64,000 nt of DNA, from contig NZ_JAMFMB010000009.1 in the NCBI RefSeq assembly GCF_023502395.1, positions 62,001 to 126,000 of the forward strand. The letters are read 5' to 3'. Position numbers and translations under genes: made by a program. Below, in pieces: positions 17,764 through 27,732 of this stretch (position 1 is its first letter; the number at the start of each line of letters is the position of its first letter). The DNA comes from Ruegeria spongiae (GTDB lineage: Bacteria > Pseudomonadota > Alphaproteobacteria > Rhodobacterales > Rhodobacteraceae). The notes under the pieces were generated by a model. The model made no database searches. It saw nothing but the letters and a program-made list of their open reading frames with translations, and was not told where the DNA came from.

Positions 17764-19337
17764 GCCTGCTGGATGTGAACAATCTCAAGGTCTCGTTCCA
17801 GCAGGACGGGCGGGTCTCGGCGGCGGTCAAGGGTGTGTCCTTCACCGTGGATCGCGGCGAGACCGTGGCGCTGGTGGGCGAATCCGGCTCGGGTAAATCG
17901 GTCACCGCGCTCAGCACCGTGTCGCTGCTGGGCGACAGCGCCATCGTCGAGGGCTCGGTCAGCTATGACGGGCAAGAGATGATCGGGGCCTCGAAGCAGC
18001 GCCTGCAAGACGTGCGCGGCAACGATATCAGCTTCATCTTTCAGGAGCCGATGACCTCGCTCAATCCGCTGCATACGATCCAGAAGCAGATGGCCGAAAG
18101 CCTCGCCCTGCATCAGGGTGTCACCGGAGACGCGGCGCGCGCGCGCATCGTGGAATTGTTGAACAAGGTCGGCATCCGCGACCCCGAGGAGCGGCTGGAT
18201 GCCTATCCGCACCAGCTTTCGGGCGGGCAGCGGCAGCGGGTGATGATCGCCATGGCGCTGGCCAACAAGCCCGACATCCTGATCGCGGATGAGCCGACCA
18301 CGGCGCTGGACGTGACCATTCAGGCGCAGATTCTGGAACTGCTGGCGGACCTGCAGAAGGCCGAGAATATGGGGATGCTGTTTATCACCCATGACCTTGG
18401 CATCGTGCGGCGTATCGCCGACCGGGTCTGCGTGATGAAGGATGGCGAGATCGTCGAAACCGGTGCGACGGTCGAAATCTTCGACAACCCGCAACATCCC
18501 TACACCCAGAAACTGCTGGCCGCTGAACCTTCCGGCTCACCGCAGCCGGTGGATGCAGGCGCCGAAGAGATCGCGCGCACCGATCACCTCAAGGTCTGGT
18601 TCCCGATCCAGCGCGGGTTTCTCAAGCGCACGGTGGGCCATGTGAAAGCGGTCAATGACGCCACCATCTCGGTGCGCGCGGGTGAGACGCTGGGCATCGT
18701 GGGCGAGAGCGGTTCGGGCAAGACCACGCTGGCGCTGGCGATCATGCGGCTGATCGCCTCTGAGGGCGGCATCACCTTCCGCGACCAGGATGTGCGCAAA
18801 TGGTCCACGCGTGAACTGCGCCGGTTGCGCAAGGATATGCAGATTGTATTTCAGGACCCGTTTGGCTCGCTCAGCCCGCGCATGACCTGCATGCAGATCA
18901 TTTCCGAAGGGTTGGCCATCCATCAGGTTGACCCACACCGCAAGCCCCGTGAACTGGTGGCGGAGGTGATGGAGGAGGTGGGTCTCGACCCGGCGGCGAT
19001 GGACCGTTACCCGCATGAGTTCTCGGGCGGTCAGCGGCAAAGGATCGCTATCGCGCGAGCGATGGTGCTGCGGCCCAAGCTGCTGGTGCTGGACGAGCCG
19101 ACCTCGGCGCTGGACATGACGGTGCAGGTGCAGATCGTGGACCTGCTGCGCAACCTGCAACAGAAATACGGGCTGGCTTATCTGTTCATCAGCCATGACC
19201 TCAAGGTGGTGCGGGCAATGTCGCATCAGGTTGTGGTGATGAAGCAGGGCGACGTGATTGAAACGGGCACTGCCGAGGCGCTGTTTGAAAACGCACAGAC
19301 CGACTACACGCGCGAGTTGATCGCGGCCGCAGGGTAG
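17760..19337 (+). CDS. yejF: Peptide ABC transporter, dual ATP-binding protein YejF
   Basis: A 525-residue protein with two ABC ATPase domains in tandem. Both Walker A motifs (GESGSGKS, then GESGSGKT) and both signature motifs (LSGGQRQR and FSGGQRQR) are intact, with Walker B DEPTTALD and DEPTSALD. It energises YejBE. Fusion of the two ATPases is normal for YejF. It is the last gene of the yejABEF operon, followed by a hairpin shared with the convergent EF-G-like gene. Confidence 0.92.
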   Translation: MSLLDVNNLKVSFQQDGRVSAAVKGVSFTVDRGETVALVGESGSGKSVTALSTVSLLGDSAIVEGSVSYDGQEMIGASKQRLQDVRGNDISFIFQEPMTSLNPLHTIQKQMAESLALHQGVTGDAARARIVELLNKVGIRDPEERLDAYPHQLSGGQRQRVMIAMALANKPDILIADEPTTALDVTIQAQILELLADLQKAENMGMLFITHDLGIVRRIADRVCVMKDGEIVETGATVEIFDNPQHPYTQKLLAAEPSGSPQPVDAGAEEIARTDHLKVWFPIQRGFLKRTVGHVKAVNDATISVRAGETLGIVGESGSGKTTLALAIMRLIASEGGITFRDQDVRKWSTRELRRLRKDMQIVFQDPFGSLSPRMTCMQIISEGLAIHQVDPHRKPRELVAEVMEEVGLDPAAMDRYPHEFSGGQRQRIAIARAMVLRPKLLVLDEPTSALDMTVQVQIVDLLRNLQQKYGLAYLFISHDLKVVRAMSHQVVVMKQGDVIETGTAEALFENAQTDYTRELIAAAG

Positions 19338-19338
19338 G

Positions 19339-19367
19339 GCACCAGGGCGCGTGACACGCCTTGGTGC
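19339..19367. terminator. Hairpin between convergent yejF and EF-G-like gene
   Basis: GCACCAGGGCG, a seven-base loop, CGCCTTGGTGC: an 11-pair stem with one G-T pair. It lies just after the yejF stop and before the end of the opposing gene. The T-tract is weak, so it is only a probable bidirectional terminator. Confidence 0.5.
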
Positions 19368-19384
19368 AGTCCTTTCGCAACGGC

Positions 19385-21313
19385 TCAGGCGCTGGCTTTT
19401 TCTTTCGCGGCACCCTTGGGGGCGGGCCCGCGCAATTCCTCGTAGTGATCGAAATCCAGCTGCGCCCAGCCGGTGCCCCTTGTGGCGCTGGCGATCGACC
19501 GGTGCAGTTCGTCCTGTGCCACGGCGGGCAGCAGCGCGTTGAAAATCTCCCAACCCGAGGCGTTGGGATTGCCCTCAAAGCCCAGCACCTGCCCCTGAAG
19601 CGAACTGATCGTGGGCACCAGATCGCCGACGAATTGCGACGGCAGGTGAATCTCGGCCCGCAGGATGGGTTGCAACACAACCGGTTTCGCCATTGGCAGG
19701 GCCTCGCGCACGGCGGATTTGCCAGCCATCCGGAAGGCATAGTCCGAGCTGTCCACCGAATGGTGCTTGCCGTCTTTCAGCGTCACTTTCACATCGACCA
19801 CCGGATGGCCCTGCGGCCCTTCGGCCAGCGCGTCCTCGGCCCCGTGTTCGACGGAGGGGATGTGGTTGCGCGGCACAGTACCGCCTTTTACCACCTCGTC
19901 GAACACAAACCCCGACCCGCGCGGGAGCGGTGTGAGCGAGATCACCACATCGGCAAATTGCCCCGCACCACCTGATTGCTTGCGGTGGCGATAGCGGTGT
20001 TCGACCGGTTTTTGGATCGTCTCGCGATAGGCGGTCTCGACCTGATCGGTGGTGATCTCGATCCCAAAATCCTCGGCCAGCTTCTCGGTGACGCGGCGCA
20101 TGTGCTGCGGCCCTTGGGTACCCAGAACCGGGTGGCCCGAGGTCGGGTCCGGTTGCAGGCTGAGCCCCGGGTCGATTTCGGCCAGCCGCGACAGCGCGTT
20201 CGACAGGCGCACATCGTCGCGCTCATGGGTCGGGGTGACCATCTGACGGTGGCCAGGCGCATGGCATTGCGCCCATTCCGGCAACGGGCTGCTGGCTGAG
20301 CTGTCATAGAGCAGGCCGGGGCTCAGGTGATCCGATTTCACTGCCAGACCGATCTGGCCCGCCTCCAGCGTGACGATCTGGGTCTTGGCGTCCAGCGCGG
20401 TCAGGCTGCCCACGGATTCACCGCCCAGCGGCTCGTGCGCCTTGACGCCATCGCCCAATCCGCGCAGCACCGTGATCTTGCCGATATGTTTCTTCACATC
20501 GGCAAAGCCGGCGATCGCGCGCGCTTTCTCGCCCGCCTCGTCGCGGTCGGCAGCGATGTCGAACTCGGGCGCTTCGTGCCGCAGCGCCTTCATCATCCGC
20601 GTCAATCCGTTGCCATGCTCGGCGGCCCCCAGATAGGCCGGGATCAACTGATGGTTCTGTAGCACCTTGGCAGCGATTTCGAACACCTCGGCGGTTGCGG
20701 GCTGCTTATCCTCGATCAACTGCTCCAACAGCGCGTCGTCGAAGTCCGAGAGGGTTTCCAGCAACTCCGTGCGCGCCTCCTGCTCGCGATCCTCGGTGGA
20801 TTGCGGCAATTCGATCAGGGCCGAGGGCTGCCCCTCCTGATATTTCCAAGCGCGCTCGGAAATCAGGTCCACCGCGCCCACGATCTGATCGCCGTCGCGG
20901 ATGGGAACCTGACGCAGGGCGATGTGATGGGTGCAATAGGTCTGCAACTCGGCGACGATGTCGCGGATGCGGCCATTGGGGTTGTCCATCTTGTTGATGA
21001 ACAGGAAGCAGGGAATGCCAGCCTCTTCCACCAGCCGCAGGTAGGGCGCGCACAGCACCGCCGCGTCTGGATCGGGTGGCACCACCACCACCGCTGCGTC
21101 GGACAGCGCCATCGCCGGGCCGACATAAGCCAGCGCGTCGCCGCCGCCGTCCACGTCCACCGCGCACCACGGCTCGCCCAAGTAAGAAAAACCGTGCAGG
21201 TGCACGGTTCCGGATACATCGAATTTTGTGGGCCGGTCGTCGAGGCGGCTGATCGCCTCGACGAGCGTAGATTTGCCGGATTGGGTAGGTCCTAGGACCG
21301 TAAAAACGCGCAT
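19385..21313 (-). CDS. Elongation factor G paralogue with degenerate GTPase centre
   Basis: A 642-residue EF-G-like protein. The P-loop GPTQSGKST (residues 8-16) and NKMD (107-110) are present. Between them the usual DTPGH element reads DVDGG (53-57), so the catalytic histidine position is glycine, and the switch I threonine motif (RGITI) is not seen. Domains II-V follow, including HRKQSGGAGQFADV, a domain IV feature of EF-G. At roughly 50 residues below the standard EF-G length and with an altered active site, it is unlikely to be the housekeeping FusA. It may bind GTP without normal hydrolysis, and its role is unknown. It stands alone between yejF and hemN. Confidence 0.82.
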   Translation of the reverse strand: MRVFTVLGPTQSGKSTLVEAISRLDDRPTKFDVSGTVHLHGFSYLGEPWCAVDVDGGGDALAYVGPAMALSDAAVVVVPPDPDAAVLCAPYLRLVEEAGIPCFLFINKMDNPNGRIRDIVAELQTYCTHHIALRQVPIRDGDQIVGAVDLISERAWKYQEGQPSALIELPQSTEDREQEARTELLETLSDFDDALLEQLIEDKQPATAEVFEIAAKVLQNHQLIPAYLGAAEHGNGLTRMMKALRHEAPEFDIAADRDEAGEKARAIAGFADVKKHIGKITVLRGLGDGVKAHEPLGGESVGSLTALDAKTQIVTLEAGQIGLAVKSDHLSPGLLYDSSASSPLPEWAQCHAPGHRQMVTPTHERDDVRLSNALSRLAEIDPGLSLQPDPTSGHPVLGTQGPQHMRRVTEKLAEDFGIEITTDQVETAYRETIQKPVEHRYRHRKQSGGAGQFADVVISLTPLPRGSGFVFDEVVKGGTVPRNHIPSVEHGAEDALAEGPQGHPVVDVKVTLKDGKHHSVDSSDYAFRMAGKSAVREALPMAKPVVLQPILRAEIHLPSQFVGDLVPTISSLQGQVLGFEGNPNASGWEIFNALLPAVAQDELHRSIASATRGTGWAQLDFDHYEELRGPAPKGAAKEKASA

Positions 21314-21539
21314 GGTGGGTTCCCTCTTAAAGTGCTGCAGTGTTTATGTTCGCTGCACGGTAAGGGCCGAACGAATGCGGGTCCGTTCGCTTGCGCTGTA
21401 TGTCTGGCCTCTGCCTCGGTGCGCGGGCCAATAGCCCGGCGCGCTCTGCCCTGAGTGTGAGAAATCAGGGGGTCCGACGTCAAGCCCTTTGCGTGCCGGG
21501 CCAGCGCCTTGGGCGGATTGCCGGGCGTTGAGGTGCAGA

Positions 21540-22895
21540 TCAGACGGCAGAGCTGTGGCCCGCCTTGCTCAGGTCATAGGCATCGAAATGGCGGGCGATC
21601 ATGCGGGTCAGGGGCCGGGCTGGCTGCGGAATGAAAAGCCCCTCATCGGTAATCTGCAAAAGCCCGTCAAAGGCAGCGTTGGCCCGTTGGAACATATCTT
21701 CCAGAGCATCGCGCGGCAGGTCATAGCGGCGTTCGATCTCGTCGCGGTCGATTCGGAAATCGCACATCAACGCCTCGATCAACCGAGCGCGCAGATTGTC
21801 CTCGCCGCCAAAAACATGCCCGCGCGCGACGGAAAACCGCCCCTCGCGGATCGCGGTGGTATGTTTTGCCGTGGCCGAGGCGTTTTGCGCATAGCCTTGC
21901 GGGAAGCGCGAGATCGAGGATGCTCCGACGCCGATCAGTACTTCAGACCGGTCATCGGTATAGCCCTGGAAGTTGCGGCGCAGGCGCCCGTTTTGCAGGG
22001 CGTGGCTCAACCCGTCTTCCGGCGTGGCGAAATGGTCGATCCCGATTTCGTTGTAATTATCCCACAGGAACAGCTGCCGCGCGGTCTCGAACAGGCCCAG
22101 CCGTTGTTCAGGAGTGGGCAGCGCATCCGAGGGGATCATTTGCTGGCGTTTTGCCATCCAGGGCACATGTGCGTACCCATAAAGCGCCACGCGGTCGGGC
22201 CTCAGCGACAGCAGTTTCTGGACGCTTTCGGTGATCCGCGCCGTGGTCTGGTGCGGCAAGCCATAGAGGATATCGGCGTTCAGACTGTGGATGCCGCGGG
22301 CGCGCAGCATCTCGGCGGCGTCGCGGGTGATCTCATAGCTTTGCAACCGGCCGATGGTTTTCTGGATGTTCTCGTCAAAATCCTGCACTCCGATCGAGGC
22401 GCGGTTCATGCCCGCCTCGGCCAGCGCGTCCAGGCGCGCGGCGTCGATCTCGTTGGGGTCGATCTCGACCGAGAATTCGGCATCTTCGGCAAAGGGCGCG
22501 ACATCGGCGATGGCGCGGGACAGATCGCGCATCATGTCGGGGGCCAGCAATGTGGGCGTGCCACCGCCCCAATGCAGCCGCGACAGAGTCACGCCCGATG
22601 GCAGGTGTTGCTGCAACAGCCGCAGTTCGGCTTTCAGCGTTTCCAGATAGGCGGCCACGGGGGATGCGGTCTTTGTTCCTTGCGTCCGGCAGGCGCAGAA
22701 CCAGCACAGGCGGCGGCAGAACGGGACATGGATATAGAGCGAGATCGCGCTTCCGGGCGCGATTTCCGAAATCCAGTTGCCGAACAGGTCGGCCCCAACA
22801 TCGTTGCTGAAATGCGGCGCAGTCGGGTAGCTCGTGTATCGAGGCACCCTTGCGTCAAATAGGCCTAGCCCTGCCAAATTCGGTTTCGTATTCAT
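21540..22895 (-). CDS. hemN: Oxygen-independent coproporphyrinogen III dehydrogenase
   Basis: A 451-residue radical-SAM enzyme that oxidatively decarboxylates coproporphyrinogen III to protoporphyrinogen IX without oxygen, for haem synthesis under low oxygen. The [4Fe-4S] motif CRRLCWFC lies in YIHVPFCRRLCWFCACRT; the N-terminal VPRYTSYPTAPHF is the family signature. It is divergent from fnrL, with one FNR box between them centred about 42 bases before the start codon. This indicates activation by FnrL, as known for hemN/hemZ in Rhodobacter. The only plausible start gives a very short or absent 5' leader. Confidence 0.93.
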   Translation of the reverse strand: MNTKPNLAGLGLFDARVPRYTSYPTAPHFSNDVGADLFGNWISEIAPGSAISLYIHVPFCRRLCWFCACRTQGTKTASPVAAYLETLKAELRLLQQHLPSGVTLSRLHWGGGTPTLLAPDMMRDLSRAIADVAPFAEDAEFSVEIDPNEIDAARLDALAEAGMNRASIGVQDFDENIQKTIGRLQSYEITRDAAEMLRARGIHSLNADILYGLPHQTTARITESVQKLLSLRPDRVALYGYAHVPWMAKRQQMIPSDALPTPEQRLGLFETARQLFLWDNYNEIGIDHFATPEDGLSHALQNGRLRRNFQGYTDDRSEVLIGVGASSISRFPQGYAQNASATAKHTTAIREGRFSVARGHVFGGEDNLRARLIEALMCDFRIDRDEIERRYDLPRDALEDMFQRANAAFDGLLQITDEGLFIPQPARPLTRMIARHFDAYDLSKAGHSSAV

Positions 22896-22930
22896 GCCAC
22901 GTCTGTATTATCAAGTCTCAGTTCGAGGCC

Positions 22931-22944
22931 TTGACCCAGATCAA
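22931..22944. promoter_or_regulatory. FNR box between hemN and fnrL
   Basis: TTGACCCAGATCAA matches the FNR/FnrL palindrome TTGAT-N4-ATCAA with one change. The centre is about 42 bases before the hemN start codon and only about 20 before the fnrL ATG, so it can activate hemN and could repress fnrL. Confidence 0.85.
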
Positions 22945-22956
22945 ATAGGACGAAAT

Positions 22957-23700
22957 ATGACCAAGCACGCAAAGTTGGCGCCGTCGGCCTGCGGCGAATG
23001 CCCGATCCGGCATCGCGCCGTGTGCTCTAAATGCGATGCGGATGAGCTGACCGAGCTTGAAGCCATCAAGTATTATCGCAGCTACGAGGCCGGGCAGACG
23101 ATCTTGTGGGCGGGCGACCAGATGGGATTCGTCGGCTCGATGGTCTCGGGCGTTGCGACGCTGACCCAGACGATGGAGGATGGCCGGACCCAGATGGTCG
23201 GGCTGCTGCTGCCATCGGATTTCGTCGGGCGGCCGGGCCGTGATTCGGCGGCCTATAACGTTGTTGCGACCAGCGACGTGGTGATGTGCTGTTTCCGCAA
23301 ATCCCCGTTCGAGGACATGATGGCCAGAACGCCGCATATCGCGCACCGCCTGTTGCAGATGACCCTGGACGAGTTGGACGCGGCGCGCGAGTGGATGCTG
23401 GTTCTGGGCCGCAAGACCGCACGTGAAAAAATCGCCAGCCTGCTGTCGATCATCGCCCGCCGCGATGCGTCGCTGGGTCTGGGCGTCGCCACAGGGCGGG
23501 TGGTGTTCGATCTGCCGCTGACCCGCGAGGCGATGGCGGACTATCTGGGCCTGACGCTTGAGACCGTGAGCCGCCAGATCTCGGCCCTGCGCAAAGACGG
23601 CGTCATTGTTCTGGACGGCAAGCGCCATGTGACCGTGCCGGATATGGACCGGCTGATGGACGAGGCTGGCGACGACAATGATGGCGGGATGCTGATCTGA
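22957..23700 (+). CDS. fnrL: FnrL, oxygen-sensing Crp/Fnr-family regulator
   Basis: A 247-residue Crp/Fnr regulator. The N-terminal cysteines Cys12, Cys15, Cys23 and Cys26 and a further VMCCF segment near residue 110 supply the [4Fe-4S] ligands of an FNR-type oxygen sensor. The C-terminal helix-turn-helix REAMADYLGLTLETVSRQIS carries the E--SR recognition pattern for TTGAT half-sites. It should activate hemN, ccoNOQP and ccoGHIS, all of which have boxes in this window. The ATG at 22957 is chosen because it puts the cysteine cluster at the usual distance from the start. Confidence 0.95.
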   Translation: MTKHAKLAPSACGECPIRHRAVCSKCDADELTELEAIKYYRSYEAGQTILWAGDQMGFVGSMVSGVATLTQTMEDGRTQMVGLLLPSDFVGRPGRDSAAYNVVATSDVVMCCFRKSPFEDMMARTPHIAHRLLQMTLDELDAAREWMLVLGRKTAREKIASLLSIIARRDASLGLGVATGRVVFDLPLTREAMADYLGLTLETVSRQISALRKDGVIVLDGKRHVTVPDMDRLMDEAGDDNDGGMLI

Positions 23701-23797
23701 CTTCTGGGCCAAGTCGCAGGGCACATCCTTTCGGGCGTGACCACGGGCGGTTTCCGTGTTTTATTCAGACCTTGGAAACGTTTGTTTGGAGTTCGGG

Positions 23798-24052
23798 ATG
23801 GAATTCAGTGGCCTTTTGGCAATGCTGTTGATCGGCGCAATCGCGGGTTGGCTGTCAGGGAAAATCATGGAAGGGCGCGGATTCGGCCTGATCGGCAACA
23901 TCATCGTTGGCGTCGTCGGGGCCTTTCTGGCCGGAACGATTTTTCCTGCCCTCGGGTTTTCTTTGGGCGGAGGGCTGTTCTCGTCGATTTTCTTTGCGAC
24001 CGTGGGGGCGGTGATCCTGTTGTTCCTGATCGGGCTGATCAGACGCGGCTGA
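23798..24052 (+). CDS. GlsB/YeaQ/YmgE-family small membrane protein
   Basis: An 84-residue hydrophobic protein of the transglycosylase-associated/GlsB family, with the Gly-rich motif GAIAGWLSGKIMEG and IIVGVVGAFLAG and three membrane segments. Members are linked to envelope or general stress, with no defined activity. The ATG at 23798 is the first in a sensible context (GGAGTTCGGG just upstream). It is convergent with the universal stress protein gene after 56 bases. Confidence 0.83.
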   Translation: MEFSGLLAMLLIGAIAGWLSGKIMEGRGFGLIGNIIVGVVGAFLAGTIFPALGFSLGGGLFSSIFFATVGAVILLFLIGLIRRG

Positions 24053-24108
24053 CAGGTGGCAAGCCGCGCTGATGGGCGGCTTGGGTTCCGTTGTCACTGG
24101 CGCGTGGA

Positions 24109-24948
24109 TCAATGGGCCAGAAAGATCGGCACCTTCGCAACCTCAAGCATGTTGCGGGTGGCGCCGCCCAGAATAGCCTCGCGGAATCGCGAATGCCCAT
24201 AGGCCCCCATCACGATCATGTCGGCATTCTTGTCCAGCGCGTGCCGGTTCAGGATATCGGACACCCGCGTCATGGATTTGTTCAGCACATCAATCTCGCA
24301 TCTGATCCCATGTCGCGCCAGCATCTGCGACAGCAGCCCGCCCGGATCGGACCGGTCCGGGCCGTGGGTCGGCGGTGCGATCGCCACGATCCGCGCAAGG
24401 TCGGCGGTTTTCAGAAAGGGCAGGGCCATGCGGATGGCACGCATCGCCTCGACGCTTTCATTCCAGCCGATCAGGACCCGCTTCGGCAGCGCGGGTGAGG
24501 CATTGTCGTCGGGCAGCACGATCACCGGGGCGTGACCCTCGAACATGGCGGCCTCGACAATCGGTTCGGCCTCTGTCCCGTGGTCGGGCCCATAGGGGCG
24601 CGGCAGCACGACCAGATCGGCAAACCGGGCGCGATGGGCCACATGGCGCCCGATATCGGCCATCTGCGCGACGCCCTCCTCGGTCGACCAGCGAATTCCC
24701 GACGGGGCGAGGACGGCCTCGGCCAATTCCCGGATCTCGGCCGCTTCGGCGGTGGCGCGGGTCAGCGTTTCCTGCAGGATCAGCGCATTGGCGCCAGCAT
24801 AATAATAGCCGGTCTGGGTGCGGTCGACGCCCAGGCACAGCACCTCGACATGGGCGTCCAACTCCTGGGCAAGTGCGGTGAGATGTGACAGGACACCGCG
24901 CGCCTGCCCGGTATCGGTCAATACGGTCAAAAGGGATTTGTAGGACAT
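24109..24948 (-). CDS. Universal stress protein, tandem-domain type
   Basis: A 279-residue protein made of two Usp folds. The second, beginning near residue 155 (RVLIGWNESVEAMRAIRMAL), ends with GAYGHSRFREAILGGAT, which fits the ATP-binding pattern G-x2-G-x9-G-(S/T). The first copy is more diverged. It is divergent from ccoN with the FNR box at 25038 in the shared 195-base region, so induction under low oxygen is plausible. Its partner or client is unknown. Confidence 0.85.
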   Translation of the reverse strand: MSYKSLLTVLTDTGQARGVLSHLTALAQELDAHVEVLCLGVDRTQTGYYYAGANALILQETLTRATAEAAEIRELAEAVLAPSGIRWSTEEGVAQMADIGRHVAHRARFADLVVLPRPYGPDHGTEAEPIVEAAMFEGHAPVIVLPDDNASPALPKRVLIGWNESVEAMRAIRMALPFLKTADLARIVAIAPPTHGPDRSDPGGLLSQMLARHGIRCEIDVLNKSMTRVSDILNRHALDKNADMIVMGAYGHSRFREAILGGATRNMLEVAKVPIFLAH

Positions 24949-25037
24949 GTGCTCCTCTTGGTGACGTCAGGTCACTGGCAATACCGCAGATTGCGTTTCG
25001 ATGAGGATATGACTGCCACGGATTTCAGGTTATCGTC

Positions 25038-25051
25038 TTGACACAGATCAA
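25038..25051. promoter_or_regulatory. FNR box upstream of ccoN (and divergent usp)
   Basis: TTGACACAGATCAA, the same TTGAC-N4-ATCAA form as the hemN box. If it acts at -41.5, ccoN transcription would start near 25086 with a leader of about 58 nt. Confidence 0.85.
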
Positions 25052-25143
25052 GGAAACGAACCTGTGCGAGATGCATTTAGGCGCCCAGACAGAAAGACCC
25101 GGCGCGTATTGGATTCGCACCGGGTTCAATAAAGGGACGCGAA

Positions 25144-26751
25144 ATGCTGAATTATATCAAGCTCATGGTGCTTGGTCTGATTGCCTTGTTTTCAATGATG
25201 GCAATCAACTACGCACGTGATGAGGCATATTTTGTTCATGCCATCATCATTTTGCTGGTGTCCGGCGGAATGTTCTTGTGGATATTGCGCAGGACCGATG
25301 AGCCGGACACGCCTATCGACTATTCAGGCGAGTATATGGACGGGGTCATCCGCTATGGTGTGATCGCCACCGCCTTCTGGGGCGTTGTTGGCTTTCTGGC
25401 CGGTGTGTTCATCGCGTTTCAGCTGGCCTTTCCGGCGCTCAACTTTGAATGGGCGCAGGGATATGCCAATTTCGGGCGACTGCGTCCGCTGCACACCTCC
25501 GCGGTGATTTTCGCCTTTGGCGGCAACGCGTTGATCGCGACGTCCTTCTACGTGGTGCAGCGCACCTCGGCGGCGCGGCTTTGGGGCGGCAATCTGGCGT
25601 GGTTCGTGTTCTGGGGCTATCAGTTGTTCATCGTTCTGGCGGCGACCGGCTATCTGCTGGGCGGCACCCAATCCAAGGAATATGCCGAGCCGGAATGGTA
25701 TGTCGATATCTGGCTGACCGTGGTCTGGGTGGCGTACCTTGTGGTCTATCTCGGCACGATCATCAAACGGAAAGAGCCGCATATCTATGTGGCCAACTGG
25801 TTCTATCTGGCCTTCATCGTGACCGTGGCGATGCTGCACCTGGTCAATAACATGACCGTCCCGGTCAGCATCTGGGGGTCGAAATCGGTGATCCTGTGGT
25901 CCGGGGTTCAGGACGCGATGGTACAGTGGTGGTACGGCCATAACGCCGTGGGCTTCTTCCTGACCGCCGGGTTCCTGGGCATGATGTATTATTTCATCCC
26001 GAAGCAGGCCGGGCGTCCGGTCTATTCCTACAAGCTGTCGATCATCCACTTCTGGGCGCTGATCTTCCTGTATATCTGGGCCGGTCCGCACCATCTGCAT
26101 TATACCGCGCTGCCCGACTGGGCGACGACGCTTGGCATGGTGTTCTCGGTGATCCTGTGGATGCCGTCCTGGGGTGGCATGATCAACGGTTTGATGACGC
26201 TGAGCGGTGCCTGGGACAAGCTGCGCACCGATCCGGTGATCCGGATGATGGTGATCTCACTGGGCTTTTACGGCATGTCCACCTTTGAGGGGCCGATGAT
26301 GTCGATCCGCGCGGTCAACAGCCTCAGCCATTACACCGACTGGACAATCGGCCACGTGCATTCCGGCGCGCTGGGCTGGAACGGCATGATCACTTTCGGC
26401 GCGCTCTATTATCTGGTGCCGGTGCTGTGGAAGCGCGAGCGTCTCTACTCGCTCAGCCTTGTCAGCTGGCACTTCTGGCTCGCGACGATCGGGATCATCC
26501 TGTACGCCGCGTCGATGTGGGTGACCGGCATCATGGAAGGCCTGATGTGGCGCGAAGTGGATGCGAACGGTTTCCTGGTGAATTCTTTCGCCGATACTGT
26601 CGCCGCCAAGTTCCCGATGTATGTGGTGCGCGCGCTGGGCGGGGTCCTGTTCCTGAGCGGTGCAATCATCATGTGCTATAACCTGTGGATGACCGTCCGT
26701 CGGGCACCGGCCAAAGAGGCCAGCCTGACCGTCGCGGTCCCGGCTGAATAA
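25144..26751 (+). CDS. ccoN: cbb3-type cytochrome c oxidase subunit I
   Basis: A 535-residue polytopic haem-copper oxidase catalytic subunit. The high-affinity cbb3 oxidase reduces oxygen at low concentrations. Conserved histidine-bearing segments are visible: [15 protein letters not shown] for low-spin haem b, [20 protein letters not shown] and [13 protein letters not shown] for the binuclear haem b3/CuB site, and [22 protein letters not shown] precedes the ATG. It is first in ccoNOQP, controlled by the FNR box upstream. Confidence 0.96.
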   Translation: MLNYIKLMVLGLIALFSMMAINYARDEAYFVHAIIILLVSGGMFLWILRRTDEPDTPIDYSGEYMDGVIRYGVIATAFWGVVGFLAGVFIAFQLAFPALNFEWAQGYANFGRLRPLHTSAVIFAFGGNALIATSFYVVQRTSAARLWGGNLAWFVFWGYQLFIVLAATGYLLGGTQSKEYAEPEWYVDIWLTVVWVAYLVVYLGTIIKRKEPHIYVANWFYLAFIVTVAMLHLVNNMTVPVSIWGSKSVILWSGVQDAMVQWWYGHNAVGFFLTAGFLGMMYYFIPKQAGRPVYSYKLSIIHFWALIFLYIWAGPHHLHYTALPDWATTLGMVFSVILWMPSWGGMINGLMTLSGAWDKLRTDPVIRMMVISLGFYGMSTFEGPMMSIRAVNSLSHYTDWTIGHVHSGALGWNGMITFGALYYLVPVLWKRERLYSLSLVSWHFWLATIGIILYAASMWVTGIMEGLMWREVDANGFLVNSFADTVAAKFPMYVVRALGGVLFLSGAIIMCYNLWMTVRRAPAKEASLTVAVPAE

Positions 26752-26765
26752 GGAGGGCCGGAGCA

Positions 26766-27494
26766 ATGGCAATTCTCGACAAACATAAGATCATCGAGAC
26801 CAACGCGACCCTCCTGCTGGTGCTGAGCTTTCTGGTGGTGACCATCGGCGGTATCGTGCAGATCGCCCCGTTGTTCTATCTGGAAAACACCATCGAGAAG
26901 GTCGAGGGCATGCGCCCCTACACGCCTCTCGAACTGGCCGGGCGCGACATCTATGTCCGCGAGGGCTGTTATGTGTGTCACAGCCAGATGATCCGGCCCA
27001 TGCGGGACGAGGTCGAACGCTATGGCCACTACTCGCTGGCGGCGGAATCGATGTATGACCATCCGTTCCAGTGGGGCTCCAAGCGGACCGGGCCGGACCT
27101 GGCCCGTGTCGGCGGGCGCTATTCGGATGACTGGCATGTGGACCACCTGCGCAATCCCGAAGCGGTGGTGCCGGAATCGGTGATGCCGAAATACGCCTTT
27201 CTCGAAAACCGGATGGTTGACGGCAAATACATCGAAGACGTGATGGCCGCCAATGCGATGACCGGCGTGCCCTATAGCGACGAGATGCTGGAGGCCGCGC
27301 AGGCGGATTTCCAGGCGCAGGCCGATCCCGACAGTGACTATGACGGGCTGCTCGAACGCTATGGCGACAAGGTCAATGTGCGCAATTTCGACGGTCAGCC
27401 GGGGATTTCGGAAACCGACGCGCTGGTGGCTTATTTGCAGATGCTGGGCACGTTGGTCGATTTCTCGACCTTCACGCCTGATGCGAACCGCTGA
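26766..27494 (+). CDS. ccoO: cbb3-type cytochrome c oxidase subunit II, monohaem cytochrome c
   Basis: A 242-residue membrane-anchored monohaem cytochrome c that takes electrons toward CcoN. One N-terminal helix ([17 protein letters not shown]) is followed by the haem motif C68-YV-C71-H72 in [15 protein letters not shown]. It starts 14 bases after ccoN, with AGGAGGG in between as ribosome-binding site. The length and spacing are normal for the family. Confidence 0.96.
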   Translation: MAILDKHKIIETNATLLLVLSFLVVTIGGIVQIAPLFYLENTIEKVEGMRPYTPLELAGRDIYVREGCYVCHSQMIRPMRDEVERYGHYSLAAESMYDHPFQWGSKRTGPDLARVGGRYSDDWHVDHLRNPEAVVPESVMPKYAFLENRMVDGKYIEDVMAANAMTGVPYSDEMLEAAQADFQAQADPDSDYDGLLERYGDKVNVRNFDGQPGISETDALVAYLQMLGTLVDFSTFTPDANR

Positions 27495-27504
27495 GGAGGG
27501 TGAG

Positions 27505-27732
27505 ATGGAAGAATACACCCTGCTCAGGCAGTTCGCCGATAGCTGGATGCTGTTGCTGCTTTTCGTGGTGTTTGTCGGAATCATAATCTGGGCCTTCCGC
27601 CCGGGCAGTTCCAAGACCCACGAGGACACCGCGAACATCCCGTTCCGGCATGTCGATTCGCCCAATGACGGTGATACCGGACCCAATGCGCACAAAGCCA
27701 ATGCCGCCACAGACGAGGAGGCGAGAACATGA
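27505..27732 (+). CDS. ccoQ: cbb3 oxidase small subunit IV
   Basis: A 75-residue protein with one membrane helix ([19 protein letters not shown]) followed by [17 protein letters not shown], the usual CcoQ end. CcoQ stabilises the oxidase complex. The ATG at 27505 follows GAGGAGGG, an excellent ribosome-binding site; longer in-frame openings upstream overlap ccoO and are not used. The stop overlaps ccoP in ATGA. Confidence 0.93.
   Translation: MEEYTLLRQFADSWMLLLLFVVFVGIIIWAFRPGSSKTHEDTANIPFRHVDSPNDGDTGPNAHKANAATDEEART

Noticed and set aside
25038-25220. Short plus-strand frame starting in the ccoN FNR box
   Set aside because: It overlaps the regulatory region and the start of ccoN and has no ribosome-binding site.
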